Shown here piece by piece: positions 9,104-18,399 of a DNA stretch of 64,000 nt. Every line of letters begins with the position of its first letter. Positions within the stretch are counted from its first letter, which is position 1. Source of the DNA: Psychromonas sp. MME1 (GTDB lineage Bacteria > Pseudomonadota > Gammaproteobacteria > Enterobacterales > Psychromonadaceae); assembly GCF_041080865.1 (NCBI RefSeq), contig NZ_CP160906.1:1798001-1862000 (forward strand). Direction: 5' to 3'. The notes under the pieces are model-generated. The model searched no databases. It was not told the origin of the DNA and saw only the letters and a list, made by a program, of their open reading frames with translations. The position numbers and the translations under genes were made by a program.

Positions 9104-10750
9104 TTACTTGAGGTGAAGATTGTTAATAATCAAGTTACGGTTACCACCGCTGTAAAAAACAGGTTGAACGTAAGGGTCTTTCTCACTTGGCCAACCGACA
9201 AATTTAGCCGTGCTGTATTGGAACCAGGTAGCATTTGAAAACAGCGGGATAAAAGGTAGATTTTCAGCAGTAAACTCCTGTAATTCATCCAATATAACTT
9301 GCTGTTTTTTCGGATCATTAGTAAGACCAAAACTATTAATCAACTCATCAATTTTAGGAGAATGCACACCATGACCTGCATGCCAGCTTTTTCCTATTTG
9401 AGATGTTAAGAAATAAGTTTGATAAGCTTCAATCGGATTCGTACCTACCATCGACCAGTTGATAGACATTTTATATTTGCTATCTTTTAAGCCTGAATCA
9501 TAAACAGCCCAATCGACCGTTTTCACGTTCGCTTTAATACCGATTTCTTCATAGTATTCAGTAACCATCTGTACTACTTGAATCCAATCAGTCCAGCCAT
9601 TTACCACATTGATATCAAACTCGATGCGTTTGCCATCAGCCATATCTCTGAATCCGTCACCATCAAGATCTTTATAGCCGGCTTGGTCAAGCAACTGCTT
9701 CGCTTTTTCAGGGTTATAGGTAGTCAGATACTTATATTTTTCTGAGATAGATTTATTAATGAATGGTGCATATAACTCACCAATACCACCAGCATTAAAG
9801 TTAGCTGTTGGATAACCATAAGCGGCAATATCAACAATTTCATCACGGTTAAGTGCCATTGATAACGCTTTACGTACATCAAGGTTATCAAATGGTTTCT
9901 CTTTGGTATTAACATAAAGATGAATAGCATCATTGGCAGGGTACCAATAATGGTTATTTTTAGGATCTGCGGCGATAAAAGTATTATCAATATCAGCAAT
10001 AAAGTTTGATCCCCAATCAATTTCACCTTTCATTAAAGCAGGCTGAATTTGAGAGTTATCATTGTATGAACGGAAAGTAATACAATCAATATAAGGACGG
10101 TTTTCTAAGTAATAATTGGCATTACGGCAAATTTCAAGTTGTTGTGCTTTAACATACTTGATATCAGTCATTGGACCACTACCAACAGGATTTGGATTAG
10201 TAAAGGTTGCTAAATCTTTAGCTGCGACTTTACTCCAAATATGCTCAGGTAGTATATGGTACTTAGGCAAGCCCCAAATAAATGTTGAATCGGCTGTATT
10301 TAATTTAAATACAATCGTAGTTCCATCCGTAGCAGTAACGCTCTCTAAGTTACCCGTTGACCAGATAGCTTTTTGATCAAATGCAGGTGCACTTTTAGTA
10401 ATATTATAACTAAATGCCACATCTTTCGCGGTTAATGGCTTGCCATCTGACCATTTCAAACCATCACGCAATTTGACAGTGATAGTTTTAAGATCCGTTG
10501 AATATTCAGCTGATTTTGCTAAACGATATTCAACTTTGCCGGTCATGTTGTTAAACATCATTAATGGTTCAAATAACACACCGTCATATAACCCACCGGT
10601 TGTGTAAGGGTTGAAATTGTCAACAAAGCCAGTATTAATAATAGGAACAACTAATGTTCCCCCCTGTTTAATATCTTCAGCCATAACGGCATTTGAAGAG
10701 ACCAATAGACCACAAATGATCGATGCTAAAATTTTTTTACTACTACGCAT
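9104..10750 (-). CDS. Periplasmic solute-binding protein, family 5 (Opp/Dpp type)
   Basis: 548 residues. The signal peptide is the basic MRSSKK, a hydrophobic ILASIICGLLVSS core and a likely cut after AMA near residue 24. The mature protein has the family 5 pattern: GTLVVPIINTG at the start, KTITVKLRDGLKWSDGKPLTAKDVAFSY near residue 90, VRKALSMALNRDEIVD near 290, and the YNPEKAKQLLDQAGYKDLDGDGFRDMADG segment. That group binds peptides, but also cello-, laminari- and other beta-glucan oligosaccharides in many bacteria; here the neighbours favour a sugar. ATG 10750 is preceded by AAAGGA. First gene of the operon, with operator-like palindromes upstream. Confidence 0.9.
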   Translation of the reverse strand: MRSSKKILASIICGLLVSSNAVMAEDIKQGGTLVVPIINTGFVDNFNPYTTGGLYDGVLFEPLMMFNNMTGKVEYRLAKSAEYSTDLKTITVKLRDGLKWSDGKPLTAKDVAFSYNITKSAPAFDQKAIWSTGNLESVTATDGTTIVFKLNTADSTFIWGLPKYHILPEHIWSKVAAKDLATFTNPNPVGSGPMTDIKYVKAQQLEICRNANYYLENRPYIDCITFRSYNDNSQIQPALMKGEIDWGSNFIADIDNTFIAADPKNNHYWYPANDAIHLYVNTKEKPFDNLDVRKALSMALNRDEIVDIAAYGYPTANFNAGGIGELYAPFINKSISEKYKYLTTYNPEKAKQLLDQAGYKDLDGDGFRDMADGKRIEFDINVVNGWTDWIQVVQMVTEYYEEIGIKANVKTVDWAVYDSGLKDSKYKMSINWSMVGTNPIEAYQTYFLTSQIGKSWHAGHGVHSPKIDELINSFGLTNDPKKQQVILDELQEFTAENLPFIPLFSNATWFQYSTAKFVGWPSEKDPYVQPVFYSGGNRNLIINNLHLK

Positions 10751-10846
10751 TAATTAATCCTTTTTAGTTTATGAAAACTGTAAGAAAGCGACCACTATTT
10801 GATGTATAAGCAAATACTATTCTCTCTATATAAAAACACACCCTCG

Positions 10847-10860
10847 AGAAAGCGCTTTCT
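10847..10860. promoter_or_regulatory. Perfect 14-bp palindrome, probable LacI-family operator
   Basis: AGAAAGCGCTTTCT is a perfect palindrome about 100 bases upstream of the binding-protein gene. A central CG flanked by A/T-rich arms is the usual shape of LacI/GalR operators. A degenerate copy with 10 of 14 matches lies at 10908-10921, and a half site AGAAAGCG lies at 10783. A TATAGA-like -10 element lies some 15-20 bases closer to the gene, so repressor binding could block the promoter. Which regulator binds is inferred from the adjacent LacI-type gene. Confidence 0.6.
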
Positions 10861-10970
10861 TTTAATGATAATATGCTAGCAAATGCAGCGGATCAACCTG
10901 ATAAATGATAAAGCGCTACTTCGATCACACTTCCCTTAATAGCTGTTAATCTCAGTAACGGGTGGGATAC

Positions 10971-11183
10971 TTATAAGTAACTAAAATTCCATGGAATTAT
11001 TAAAAATTTAACAAAGTTATTATTTAGGTCATAAGTAGCAACAGCGACTAACTTATTCATTTCGACGCAGTAAAAACAACGCCTACCACTGTCCCTCAAA
11101 ATTTTTTTAGACGCTAGCTTGGATATCAAAGCATGGGCAACACAAGAAAGTTGGTTATATTTAACCGTTCGGTAATTTTTCAT
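10971..11183 (-). CDS. Small protein of unknown function (70 residues)
   Basis: I do not recognise this protein. ATG 11183 is preceded by AGGGAG at ideal spacing, the strongest reason to call it a gene; the frame can be extended to 11237 but without a ribosome site. The product is basic at first (MKNYRTVKYNQLSC), then has KLASKKILRDSGRRCFYCVEMNKLV with a CFYC pair, and ends in NNNFVKFLIIPWNFSYL. There is no signal peptide or clear membrane helix. An operator-like site (AGAAAGTGCTTACT) lies about 60 bases upstream, suggesting co-regulation with the sugar operon that follows it on the same strand. It could be a small regulator or redox/metal-binding peptide, or a chance frame. Confidence 0.5.
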   Translation of the reverse strand: MKNYRTVKYNQLSCVAHALISKLASKKILRDSGRRCFYCVEMNKLVAVATYDLNNNFVKFLIIPWNFSYL

Positions 11184-11240
11184 AATATCTCCCTTTTTTA
11201 TATGATTCTTAGCTGAAAATAAATAAGAGAAATACAAAAA

Positions 11241-11254
11241 AGAAAGTGCTTACT
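11241..11254. promoter_or_regulatory. Operator-like site upstream of the small protein gene
   Basis: AGAAAGTGCTTACT matches the perfect palindrome at 10847 in 12 of 14 positions and lies between the GH1 gene end and the 70-residue gene. It may be another binding site of the LacI-type regulator. Confidence 0.4.
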
Positions 11255-11357
11255 TAATGTTTGGTAAATATCGAGATGGATAAATTGTGGTGCCATCTTT
11301 TATACTGAAACTCTACGTTTCCCGATAACAGCAACCACAATTAACTATTGTGCGAAA

Positions 11358-12773
11358 TTATTTGATATTTTTATTAAAATTCTCAGGCTCGACCCAATTT
11401 TGTAGTGGCGAAGCGTTACCTAATTTTTCACCCTTTGATTCAATCACGCTCTTGTACCAATATCCAGAGTCTTTGATGGTGCGTTTCTGTGATGCGTAAT
11501 CGACATGAACCAGGCCAAAGCGTTGCTCATATCCCTCAGCCCATTCAAAGTTATCAAGAATAGACCATTGGAAATAACCAATAATATCAGTGCCATTTTC
11601 AATCGCTTGTTTTGCACCTAAAAGATAACGGTGTAAAAAATCAACCCGCTTTGGATCATGTACTTTACCATCTAAACTGACCCAGTCATTGAGGCTTAGC
11701 CCATTTTCAGTCACTATAATCGGTTTATTATAACGTTCATACAAAAATTGCGTTCCCCAACGCAGTGATTCAGGACTAACTGGCCACTTGAAATAAGTCA
11801 TTGGATGGTCATTAGGATACGCTACGACTTCCGGATTACCATCCTCGCCCGCTTTTACCAAAGTAGAAGAATAGACGTTAAAACCGACAAAATCTAATGG
11901 CTGGCAAATAATATCCATATCCCCCTCTTTGATAACGGGAGAATCATCTGCGAATAATGTTAAACCATCCATTGGATATTCACCTTTAAATGCAGGGTCC
12001 ATCCACCAGGTCGCATTAAACATTGAATCATCCAACATACTAAAAGTATGCTGACGCGCCGCTTCAATATCCTCTGGCGAGTGGCTAAATGGCACTGCCG
12101 TTCTAAAGCATGGTGCAGCTCCTATTTTAGCTGGCAATTTAGCTGTTTCCCTTATTATTTTTACTGCTTTGCCATGTGCAAGCAGGGCATTATGCCATGC
12201 CTTGTTAACCTCTTTAGTCGCGAGTTGTAGCCCCGGTGCATGGATGCCTGTTTGATGCCCATGACCAATAAAACACGCTTGTTCATTTAAGGTAAACCAA
12301 TGGCTAACCCGATCGGATAATTTTTCAACAATGATGCGTGTGTAGTCTGCAAACCAATCGCTTGAGTCATCATTTAGCCACCCTCCCTTGTGAAATAGAG
12401 CAAGGGGATAATCCCAATGGAAAAGCGTCACCCAAGGGTCGATTCCTTTACTTAACAATTCATCAATTAAACGGTCATAATAATCTAAGCCTTGTGCATT
12501 GACCTTTCCCACACCTTGCGGTATGACTCTTGGCCACATGATGCTCAATCGATAAGCCTGCAGTGACATTTCACTCATAATCGCTACATCATCTTTAAAA
12601 CGATTGTAATGATCGCATGCAATAAATCCTGTATTACCACCTTTTACAAAGCCTTCTTTACGGCAGCACATATCCCAAACAGATTCCGCACAACCATCAA
12701 TAAATTGCGTGCTGCCTTCGATCTGGTAACTTGCAGCAGCTGCTCCCCATATAAAATCATCTTTAAATGCCAT
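11358..12773 (-). CDS. GH1 family beta-glucosidase
   Basis: 471 residues, no signal peptide, so cytoplasmic. It starts with the GH1 signature region FIWGAAAASYQIEG; the catalytic acid/base is Glu164 in TLNEQ (a common NEP variant) and the nucleophile is Glu356 in VTENG. The late GYFQWSILDNFEWAEGYEQRFGLVHVDY block is also diagnostic and usually makes the -1 and aglycone sites of beta-glucosidases. The family cleaves terminal glucose, and sometimes other residues, from beta-linked oligosaccharides. Start ATG 12773 follows GAGGTG by five bases; the extra seven codons upstream lack a ribosome site. It lies upstream of the importer operon on the same strand, with its own promoter region shared with the divergent AraC gene. 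Confidence 0.95.
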   Translation of the reverse strand: MAFKDDFIWGAAAASYQIEGSTQFIDGCAESVWDMCCRKEGFVKGGNTGFIACDHYNRFKDDVAIMSEMSLQAYRLSIMWPRVIPQGVGKVNAQGLDYYDRLIDELLSKGIDPWVTLFHWDYPLALFHKGGWLNDDSSDWFADYTRIIVEKLSDRVSHWFTLNEQACFIGHGHQTGIHAPGLQLATKEVNKAWHNALLAHGKAVKIIRETAKLPAKIGAAPCFRTAVPFSHSPEDIEAARQHTFSMLDDSMFNATWWMDPAFKGEYPMDGLTLFADDSPVIKEGDMDIICQPLDFVGFNVYSSTLVKAGEDGNPEVVAYPNDHPMTYFKWPVSPESLRWGTQFLYERYNKPIIVTENGLSLNDWVSLDGKVHDPKRVDFLHRYLLGAKQAIENGTDIIGYFQWSILDNFEWAEGYEQRFGLVHVDYASQKRTIKDSGYWYKSVIESKGEKLGNASPLQNWVEPENFNKNIK

Positions 12774-13085
12774 GTAACACCTCAGTATTCGCAATTATAT
12801 TAATTAACTCAGTTTTTGTGATGGTACTTTTTATGCCGCCGCATTCTCGCTAAGCTGCATCAATTTTAGGTGCGATTCCCACAAAAGGGATTAATTCATG
12901 ATTATATTGATCATCATTAGTAATAATTTAATCACCAAAACAAAAACCATTACGTCCTACCTCTAACGTCTAAAAAAGAGAACGAAAAACACTATTTACA
13001 TTGATTTGTAACAGTGATTAGCGTAATTTTTATTAGTCATCAGCATCCTTTTATATAACACAAACTATAAAATGGTAGTGAACAA
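12774..13085. promoter_or_regulatory. Divergent promoter region between the GH1 gene and the AraC-type gene
   Basis: These 312 AT-rich bases must hold the promoters of both divergent genes. A TATAAA-like element lies just before the AraC gene (about 13067-13072). I see no perfect palindrome and no copy of the AGAAAGCGCTTTCT site here, so the GH1 gene may answer to the AraC-type protein instead. Confidence 0.4.
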
Positions 13086-14021
13086 ATGAACATGTGCAAA
13101 AATAGAGAAAAGCTGTGTAAATCCGTCATAAGTAAAATGACACCGAAATCGATATGGGTTGATTATGTCTTTTTATCTGAGGCATGCAAGGAGCGATTTT
13201 TAACCCATTCAGACATTCCTGAATTAGCGCAAGATGATATTTTCATGGCAGGTATGGCTGATTTAAAAGATGGTTATCAAGTGGAGAGAGATGGTGTTAA
13301 TGTACATACCATCTTATTTACACTCAAAGGAGGCGGCATATTAACCACCAACAATAGCATCTCACTTATTGAACCCTATACAATGGTAATACTGCCTGCC
13401 CATACCCCTTTCCGCTTTGAAATAAATCCAGTAGATAATGAATGGAAAATGGTATGGTTTCTACCTAACCCAACCGCAAAATGGCAGTTTGTCGAAACGA
13501 TAGGCCAGAAAATTTTACCATTTAATCATTGTGAACAAATTTGGTCTTTAATGAATTTAATTCATTATGAAATTGGCGGACGCCCCAGTTTTAGGCGATT
13601 ATTAGTAAGTGAAGTGTGCCGTTTGTTAACCGGTTTTGAAACAAAATCATCTCGTTCAGTTGCGCGCGTGCAGGCATTATTTAATGATGTAGAAAGTCAA
13701 CTTCATTTAACTTGGACGGTAAAAGCGATGGCACAGAATTGCTACATTAGTGAAGAACAGTTTAATCGTATCTGTAAGTCTCTCTTTGGCCTTTCTCCTC
13801 GTGCAAAACTTATTCAATTGCGTATGGATAAAGCCGCCAACTTACTTAATTATAATGATTGGACCGTCACTATGATTGCACATCGTTTAGGCTATAAAGA
13901 TCCTTATAATTTCACCCATCGTTTTGCAAAATATTTCGGTTGCTCCCCGAGTCGCTTTAGAAAAAAAATCAAAGCGCAACATGAGCAGCAAATGCAACAG
14001 AATGCGTTAGAAAATCAATAA
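13086..14021 (+). CDS. AraC-family transcriptional regulator
   Basis: 311 residues. The N-terminal half is a cupin-like effector-binding domain (VERDGVNVHTILFTLKGGGIL, then the SLIEPYTMVILPAHTPFRFEI strand pair). The C-terminal ~100 residues carry the two helix-turn-helix motifs of the family: WTVKAMAQNCYISEEQFNRICKSLFGLSPRAKLIQLRMDKAANLL, and then WTVTMIAHRLGYKDPYNFTHRFAKYFGCSPSRFRK as the conserved second motif. Sugar-responsive AraC proteins usually activate a divergent catabolic gene, here the GH1 beta-glucosidase. The effector is unknown. Confidence 0.9.
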   Translation: MNMCKNREKLCKSVISKMTPKSIWVDYVFLSEACKERFLTHSDIPELAQDDIFMAGMADLKDGYQVERDGVNVHTILFTLKGGGILTTNNSISLIEPYTMVILPAHTPFRFEINPVDNEWKMVWFLPNPTAKWQFVETIGQKILPFNHCEQIWSLMNLIHYEIGGRPSFRRLLVSEVCRLLTGFETKSSRSVARVQALFNDVESQLHLTWTVKAMAQNCYISEEQFNRICKSLFGLSPRAKLIQLRMDKAANLLNYNDWTVTMIAHRLGYKDPYNFTHRFAKYFGCSPSRFRKKIKAQHEQQMQQNALENQ

Positions 14022-14161
14022 AAATTGAAGAAGCAAAGTTAAAACCATTTTTTATTATGTTGAAAAAATGCCTTCACATACGGCGAGTATTTGTTCTACA
14101 AAATAAAAACGCTCCTTTTACAAACATTTTGAAATAAAGACAACTAAATATAGAGTAAATA

Positions 14162-16038
14162 ATGGAAATCGAACTACTAGAAATTCAAGATTTTATTGGT
14201 CGACACGCCCCCTTTGACCAACTTCCAGAAGAGGCGTTACGCGAAATATCGCAAAGTGTCGAAATATCCTATTATCGTGCAGATAGCACCATTCTTACTT
14301 TTACTGATAAAATTCAGGAACTGTATATGATTCGCAGTGGTGTTGTGGAAATTTATCGCCGTAATGGGGATCTTTATAATCGTCTTGACCAAGGTAAACT
14401 GTTCGGACAAATGGGCTTACTGACTAATAATAAAGTTCGCTTTCCGGCAAAAGCGGTCAAAGATACGCTTTTATATTGCATTCCAGGCACTATCTTTAAT
14501 GAATTATGCGAACGCTATGAAGATTTTGCAGATTTTGTTGAAATAGAGGACAGCACCCGTTTAAAACAAGCTGTTGAAAGTAAAAGTGATGATGCCAATG
14601 CACTAACCACTTCAAAAGTTAAAACCTTGGTCACCCAAGCACCGCTTATTTTGCCCTGCAGCAGCGCTATTCAGGCTGTTGCCCAAATCATGGCTGAAGA
14701 GAATGTTTCCGCCCTCTTAATTAACGATCCGGATATCAAAGATGATCAAAGCAGCAGTTTTGTCGGCATTATTACCGAGCATGACCTTTGTGCAAAAGTC
14801 ATCGCTGTGGGGCTAGATGTAAATAATCCTATCTCACAGGTAATGTCTACTGAGCTAATTTCTTTAGACCATAATGCTTATATCTTCGAAGCGATGCTGT
14901 TAATGTTGCGTTACAACGTTCACCACCTACCTATTCTTAAAAATAAAAAACCGATTGGTCTCATTGAAGTTGCGGATATTATCCGTTACGAATCACAAAA
15001 TAGTTTGTTATTTGTTAGCAGCATATTTCAACAAAAAAATAGTGAAGATTTAGCCTTACTATCAGGGCAATTGAAGGGCTGTTTTGTACGCATGGTTAAT
15101 GAAGATGCAAATTCACATATGATAGGCCGGGCGATGTCAGAAATTGGGCGTAGTTTTAAACAACGTTTACTAGAGTTGGCAGAAGAAAAATTCGGCCCAC
15201 CACCTATCCCCTACTGCTTCTTAGCCTTAGGTTCAATGGCTAGGGATGAGCAGTTAATTGTCACGGATCAAGATAATGCGATTATCCTAGATAATGCTTA
15301 TCAAGCAGAATTGCATAATGATTACTTTGAAAAGTTAGCCAATTTCGTCTGTGATGGGCTCGCCTCCTGTGGCTACAGCTACTGCACTGGTAATATTATG
15401 GCAAGTAATCCAGAATTTCGTAAAACTCACTCAGAATGGGAAAATTGTTTTGCCGACTGGATAGATAATCCGAACCCGCAAGCGTTGCTTAATTGCTCCA
15501 TTTTTTTTGATCTTGCAGGCGTCTATGGCCGCGTCAAATGGGCCGAGCAATTAAATGCCTTTATTCTGCGCCGTGCTAAAAAAAATAACCGCTTTTTAGC
15601 TTGCCTAGCACACAATGCACGAAATCGGACTCCTCCTCTGGGTTTCTTTAAAGATTTTGTGATGGAAAAAGATGGCCGCCATAATAACTCAATTAACTTG
15701 AAACGTCGTGGTACCGCTCCACTTGCTGACCTTGTACGTGTTCATGCATTGTCAATTGGTTCCTCATCACAAAACTCATTTGACCGCTTAGAGGATATTA
15801 TCGAAGCCGGTATTCTTCCTAAATCAAAGGCTGAAGATCTCAAGCATGCAATGGAACTTCTTTCGTTGGTTGTTTGCGCCATCAAGCACTCGATGTCGAA
15901 TCCAATATCGAACCAGACAATAATATCGAACCAGAAAATATGTCTGACTTTGAAAGACGCAACCTTAAAGATGCTTTTTTAGTGTTAAGTAATGCGCAAA
16001 ATTTCTTGAAATACCGTTTTAGTGGCAATAAATTTTAA
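14162..16038 (+). pseudogene. cNMP-binding/CBS-domain/nucleotidyltransferase (DUF294) signalling protein, frameshifted near the 3' end
   Basis: Domains in order: cyclic-nucleotide-binding-like domain (about residues 15-140), two CBS domains (about 155-280), a putative nucleotidyltransferase domain (LALGSMARDEQLIVTDQDNAI near 355-378, with the GSxARxE and TDQDN motifs) and a C-terminal substrate-binding domain. The family resembles GlnD-type nucleotidyltransferases and is thought to sense nucleotides. The frame as sequenced ends at 15982 with an unrelated tail (LVVCAIKH...). Shifting frame at about 15871 restores the expected RLRHQALDV and FERRNLKDAFLVLSNAQNFLKYRF up to a stop at 16036-16038. 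One base, most likely a C in TTGGTT(C)GTTTG, is missing. It may be a real mutation or a sequencing error; most of the protein is intact. The exonuclease gene follows at once, its AAGG overlapping this restored stop. Confidence 0.85.
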
Positions 16039-16048
16039 GGCTGAAGAG

Positions 16049-16765
16049 ATGAAAAATTTTCATAACCATGAAATTTTAAACTGGTCTGCTTATCTACAAC
16101 TACAGGCACGAAACAGTATCGATCCTCGTTTACAACATTTCTATAATGTCGCTACCTACCACGATGAAACACCATTAAGTGATATTGAATTTGTGGCATT
16201 AGATTTTGAAACAACTGGCTTGGATGCCCAACAAAATAGCATCATTAGCATTGGGCTTGTCCCTTTTGATTTACAACGTATTTATTGCCGTAAAGCCCAA
16301 AAATGGTATATCAATCCAGAGGATAAGTTACAAGAAAACTCCGTGATTATCCATGGTATCACCCACTCTGATTTACAGGGTGCACCTGATTTACTACGCA
16401 TTTTAGAACAACTTTTAAATGAGTTAGCGGGTAAAGTGGTGGTGGTACATTATCGCCATATTGAACGTAATTTTCTCGATCAAGCTTTGCGCAGTTTGAT
16501 TAATGAAGGGATCAGCTTTCCTGTGATTGATACCATGCAAATTGAAGATAACATACAGCGTGCAGCGTCAAGGGGGATTATTAATTGGATTAAGAGAAAG
16601 CAACCAGGTTCAATTCGGCTTGCCAATAGTCGTATCCGCTACAACTTACCATCCTACTCTCCTCACAATGCACTAACCGATGCAATTGCTACTGCAGAGC
16701 TATTTCAGGCGCAAATAAAGTATCATTACAGCACCGATACTGCGATCAAAAAACTGTGGTTATAA
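16049..16765 (+). CDS. DEDDh 3'-5' exonuclease (DnaQ/epsilon-like)
   Basis: 238 residues. Exonuclease motif I is FVALDFETTGLDAQQNSIISIG (Asp and Glu metal ligands), motif II lies in VVVVHYRHIERNFLD and motif III in HNALTDAIATAELF, giving the DEDDh catalytic set. It is not the replicative epsilon subunit: it has an extra N-terminal stretch of about 45 residues and no polymerase-clamp context. It is usually found next to the CBS/DUF294 protein, as here, although the role of the pair is not settled. ATG 16049 has AAGG eight bases ahead; a GTG at 16022 would extend it by nine codons into the upstream gene's restored end. Confidence 0.88.
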   Translation: MKNFHNHEILNWSAYLQLQARNSIDPRLQHFYNVATYHDETPLSDIEFVALDFETTGLDAQQNSIISIGLVPFDLQRIYCRKAQKWYINPEDKLQENSVIIHGITHSDLQGAPDLLRILEQLLNELAGKVVVVHYRHIERNFLDQALRSLINEGISFPVIDTMQIEDNIQRAASRGIINWIKRKQPGSIRLANSRIRYNLPSYSPHNALTDAIATAELFQAQIKYHYSTDTAIKKLWL

Positions 16766-16769
16766 ATAA

Positions 16770-16798
16770 AAAAACCGATGAACTACGCATCGGTTTTT
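16770..16798. terminator. Bidirectional intrinsic terminator
   Basis: AAAACCGATG and CATCGGTTTT form a 10-bp stem around AACTACG, with A-rich and T-rich flanks on the two sides. It lies between the convergent exonuclease and BCCT genes and serves both. Confidence 0.85.
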
Positions 16799-16818
16799 TA
16801 ATAACATCAAAGTGATGA

Positions 16819-18399
16819 TTAGCTACGATTATGCTTTTCCGTACGCATTCCCATTAGCAAACTAACACACATCGCTAATAGAACAATAGTAAAGGGTAGC
16901 GCCGTCGAAATAGCCCCCGCTTGCAAAGCCTGAATTGCTTCTGTACCACCAACCCAAAGTAAAACGGCCGCAATAGCGCCTTCGGTTGTAGCCCAAAAAA
17001 CACGTTGTGGCACAGGTGCATCGAGTTTTCCACCAGCTGTAATACTGTCGATAACCAATGATCCCGAATCAGAAGAGGTAATAAAGAAAACCAATACTAA
17101 TACAATCGCTAAGATTGATAAAATATTGCCCAATGGCAGTGCATCGAACATCTGGAACATCGCCAATGGAACTTCCGTTAAGCCTGCACTTCCTAATGTT
17201 CCAACTTGATTGATAACTTGATCAATCGCCACACCACCAAAAATGGACATCCATAAAACAGTGACAACAGTTGGAATAATTAATACCGCAGTAAGAAATT
17301 CACGAACAGTTCTTCCACGAGAGATACGAGCAATAAACATACCTACGAATGGTGACCATGAAATCCACCATGCCCAATAAAATACAGTCCAACCATGCAT
17401 CCAAGCTTCATCTTCGCGACCGACGGGATTACTTAACGGAATAATATTCTCGATATACCCCATCACCGTTGTTGGAATGGTTCCCATAGAAATAGCAAAG
17501 GTCACTAAAGCCACAAAAACAAGCAAGACAAAAGCAAGCAACATATTGATATTACTGATTACTTTCACACCACCATCAATACCACGTACGACCGATATAA
17601 TGGCAATGCAGGTAACGACTGCAATAATGGTTACTTGTAAGGAAAGATCTGCATCAATACCAAATACATGTTGAAAACCACCAGCGGCTTGTTGCGCCCC
17701 TAAACCTAAAGAGGTAGCAAGACCAAATAGTGTTGCCAATACCGCTAAAATATCAATGATGTGTCCAGCCCAGCCCCAAGTACGATCTCCCAATAAAGGA
17801 TAAAATACTGACCGAATCGAAAGCGGTAATCCTTTATTATATGCAAAGAAAGATAATGATAGCGCGACCACACCATAAATAGCCCATGGATGTAACCCCC
17901 AGTGGAACATCGTTGCACCTAATGCTAATTTGGCTGCTTCTGGTGTATTTGCAGCGACATTAAGTGGCGTTTCATACCAGCCTGTAAAATAGGCTAAAGG
18001 TTCAGCTACCCCCCAAAACATCAACCCAATCCCCATTCCTGCAGCAAAAAGCATTGCTATCCAAGAAAGTCTTGAATGATCCGTTTTGGCATCGTCACCA
18101 CCCAAACGAATTTTACCATAGGGGGAGAATATTAATGCCAGGCAGAAGAGTACAAAAATATTAGCAGACCACATAAACAAACTGTCAAATGCGCCTATAA
18201 TCTGCCATTTTGTCCCATCTAAAAAGGCCTTGGATGTTTGAGGATCAATTACTAAAATTGCAATTAAAAAAATAATAATTAAACCCGCACTAATACCAAA
18301 AACGGTATTGTGGATATCAAATCCCCATTTTTGAATATTATCCTGACCGACAGTATAATCGGTATTATCTATACTATATTTATCCTTATTTAAACTCAT
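16819..18399 (-). CDS. BCCT-family transporter (betaine/choline/carnitine/DMSP type)
   Basis: 526 residues with about 12 membrane helices. It has the family core GMGIGLMFWGVAEPLAYF (glycine-rich helix) and the aromatic substrate box FYWAWWISWSPFVGMFIARISRGRTVREF. These proteins import trimethylammonium solutes, usually with Na+ or H+. The short C-terminal tail suggests no long osmosensing domain like that of BetP. The exact substrate (betaine, choline, carnitine or DMSP) cannot be told from the sequence; a marine setting makes glycine betaine or DMSP likely. ATG 18399 is preceded by GAGGATGA. It converges with the exonuclease gene and has no obvious operon partner. Confidence 0.9.
   Translation of the reverse strand: MSLNKDKYSIDNTDYTVGQDNIQKWGFDIHNTVFGISAGLIIIFLIAILVIDPQTSKAFLDGTKWQIIGAFDSLFMWSANIFVLFCLALIFSPYGKIRLGGDDAKTDHSRLSWIAMLFAAGMGIGLMFWGVAEPLAYFTGWYETPLNVAANTPEAAKLALGATMFHWGLHPWAIYGVVALSLSFFAYNKGLPLSIRSVFYPLLGDRTWGWAGHIIDILAVLATLFGLATSLGLGAQQAAGGFQHVFGIDADLSLQVTIIAVVTCIAIISVVRGIDGGVKVISNINMLLAFVLLVFVALVTFAISMGTIPTTVMGYIENIIPLSNPVGREDEAWMHGWTVFYWAWWISWSPFVGMFIARISRGRTVREFLTAVLIIPTVVTVLWMSIFGGVAIDQVINQVGTLGSAGLTEVPLAMFQMFDALPLGNILSILAIVLVLVFFITSSDSGSLVIDSITAGGKLDAPVPQRVFWATTEGAIAAVLLWVGGTEAIQALQAGAISTALPFTIVLLAMCVSLLMGMRTEKHNRS

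Noticed and set aside
9724-10026. 100-codon frame inside the binding-protein gene
   Set aside because: Different frame of a well-supported protein; hydrophobic run is a translation artefact of AT-rich codons.
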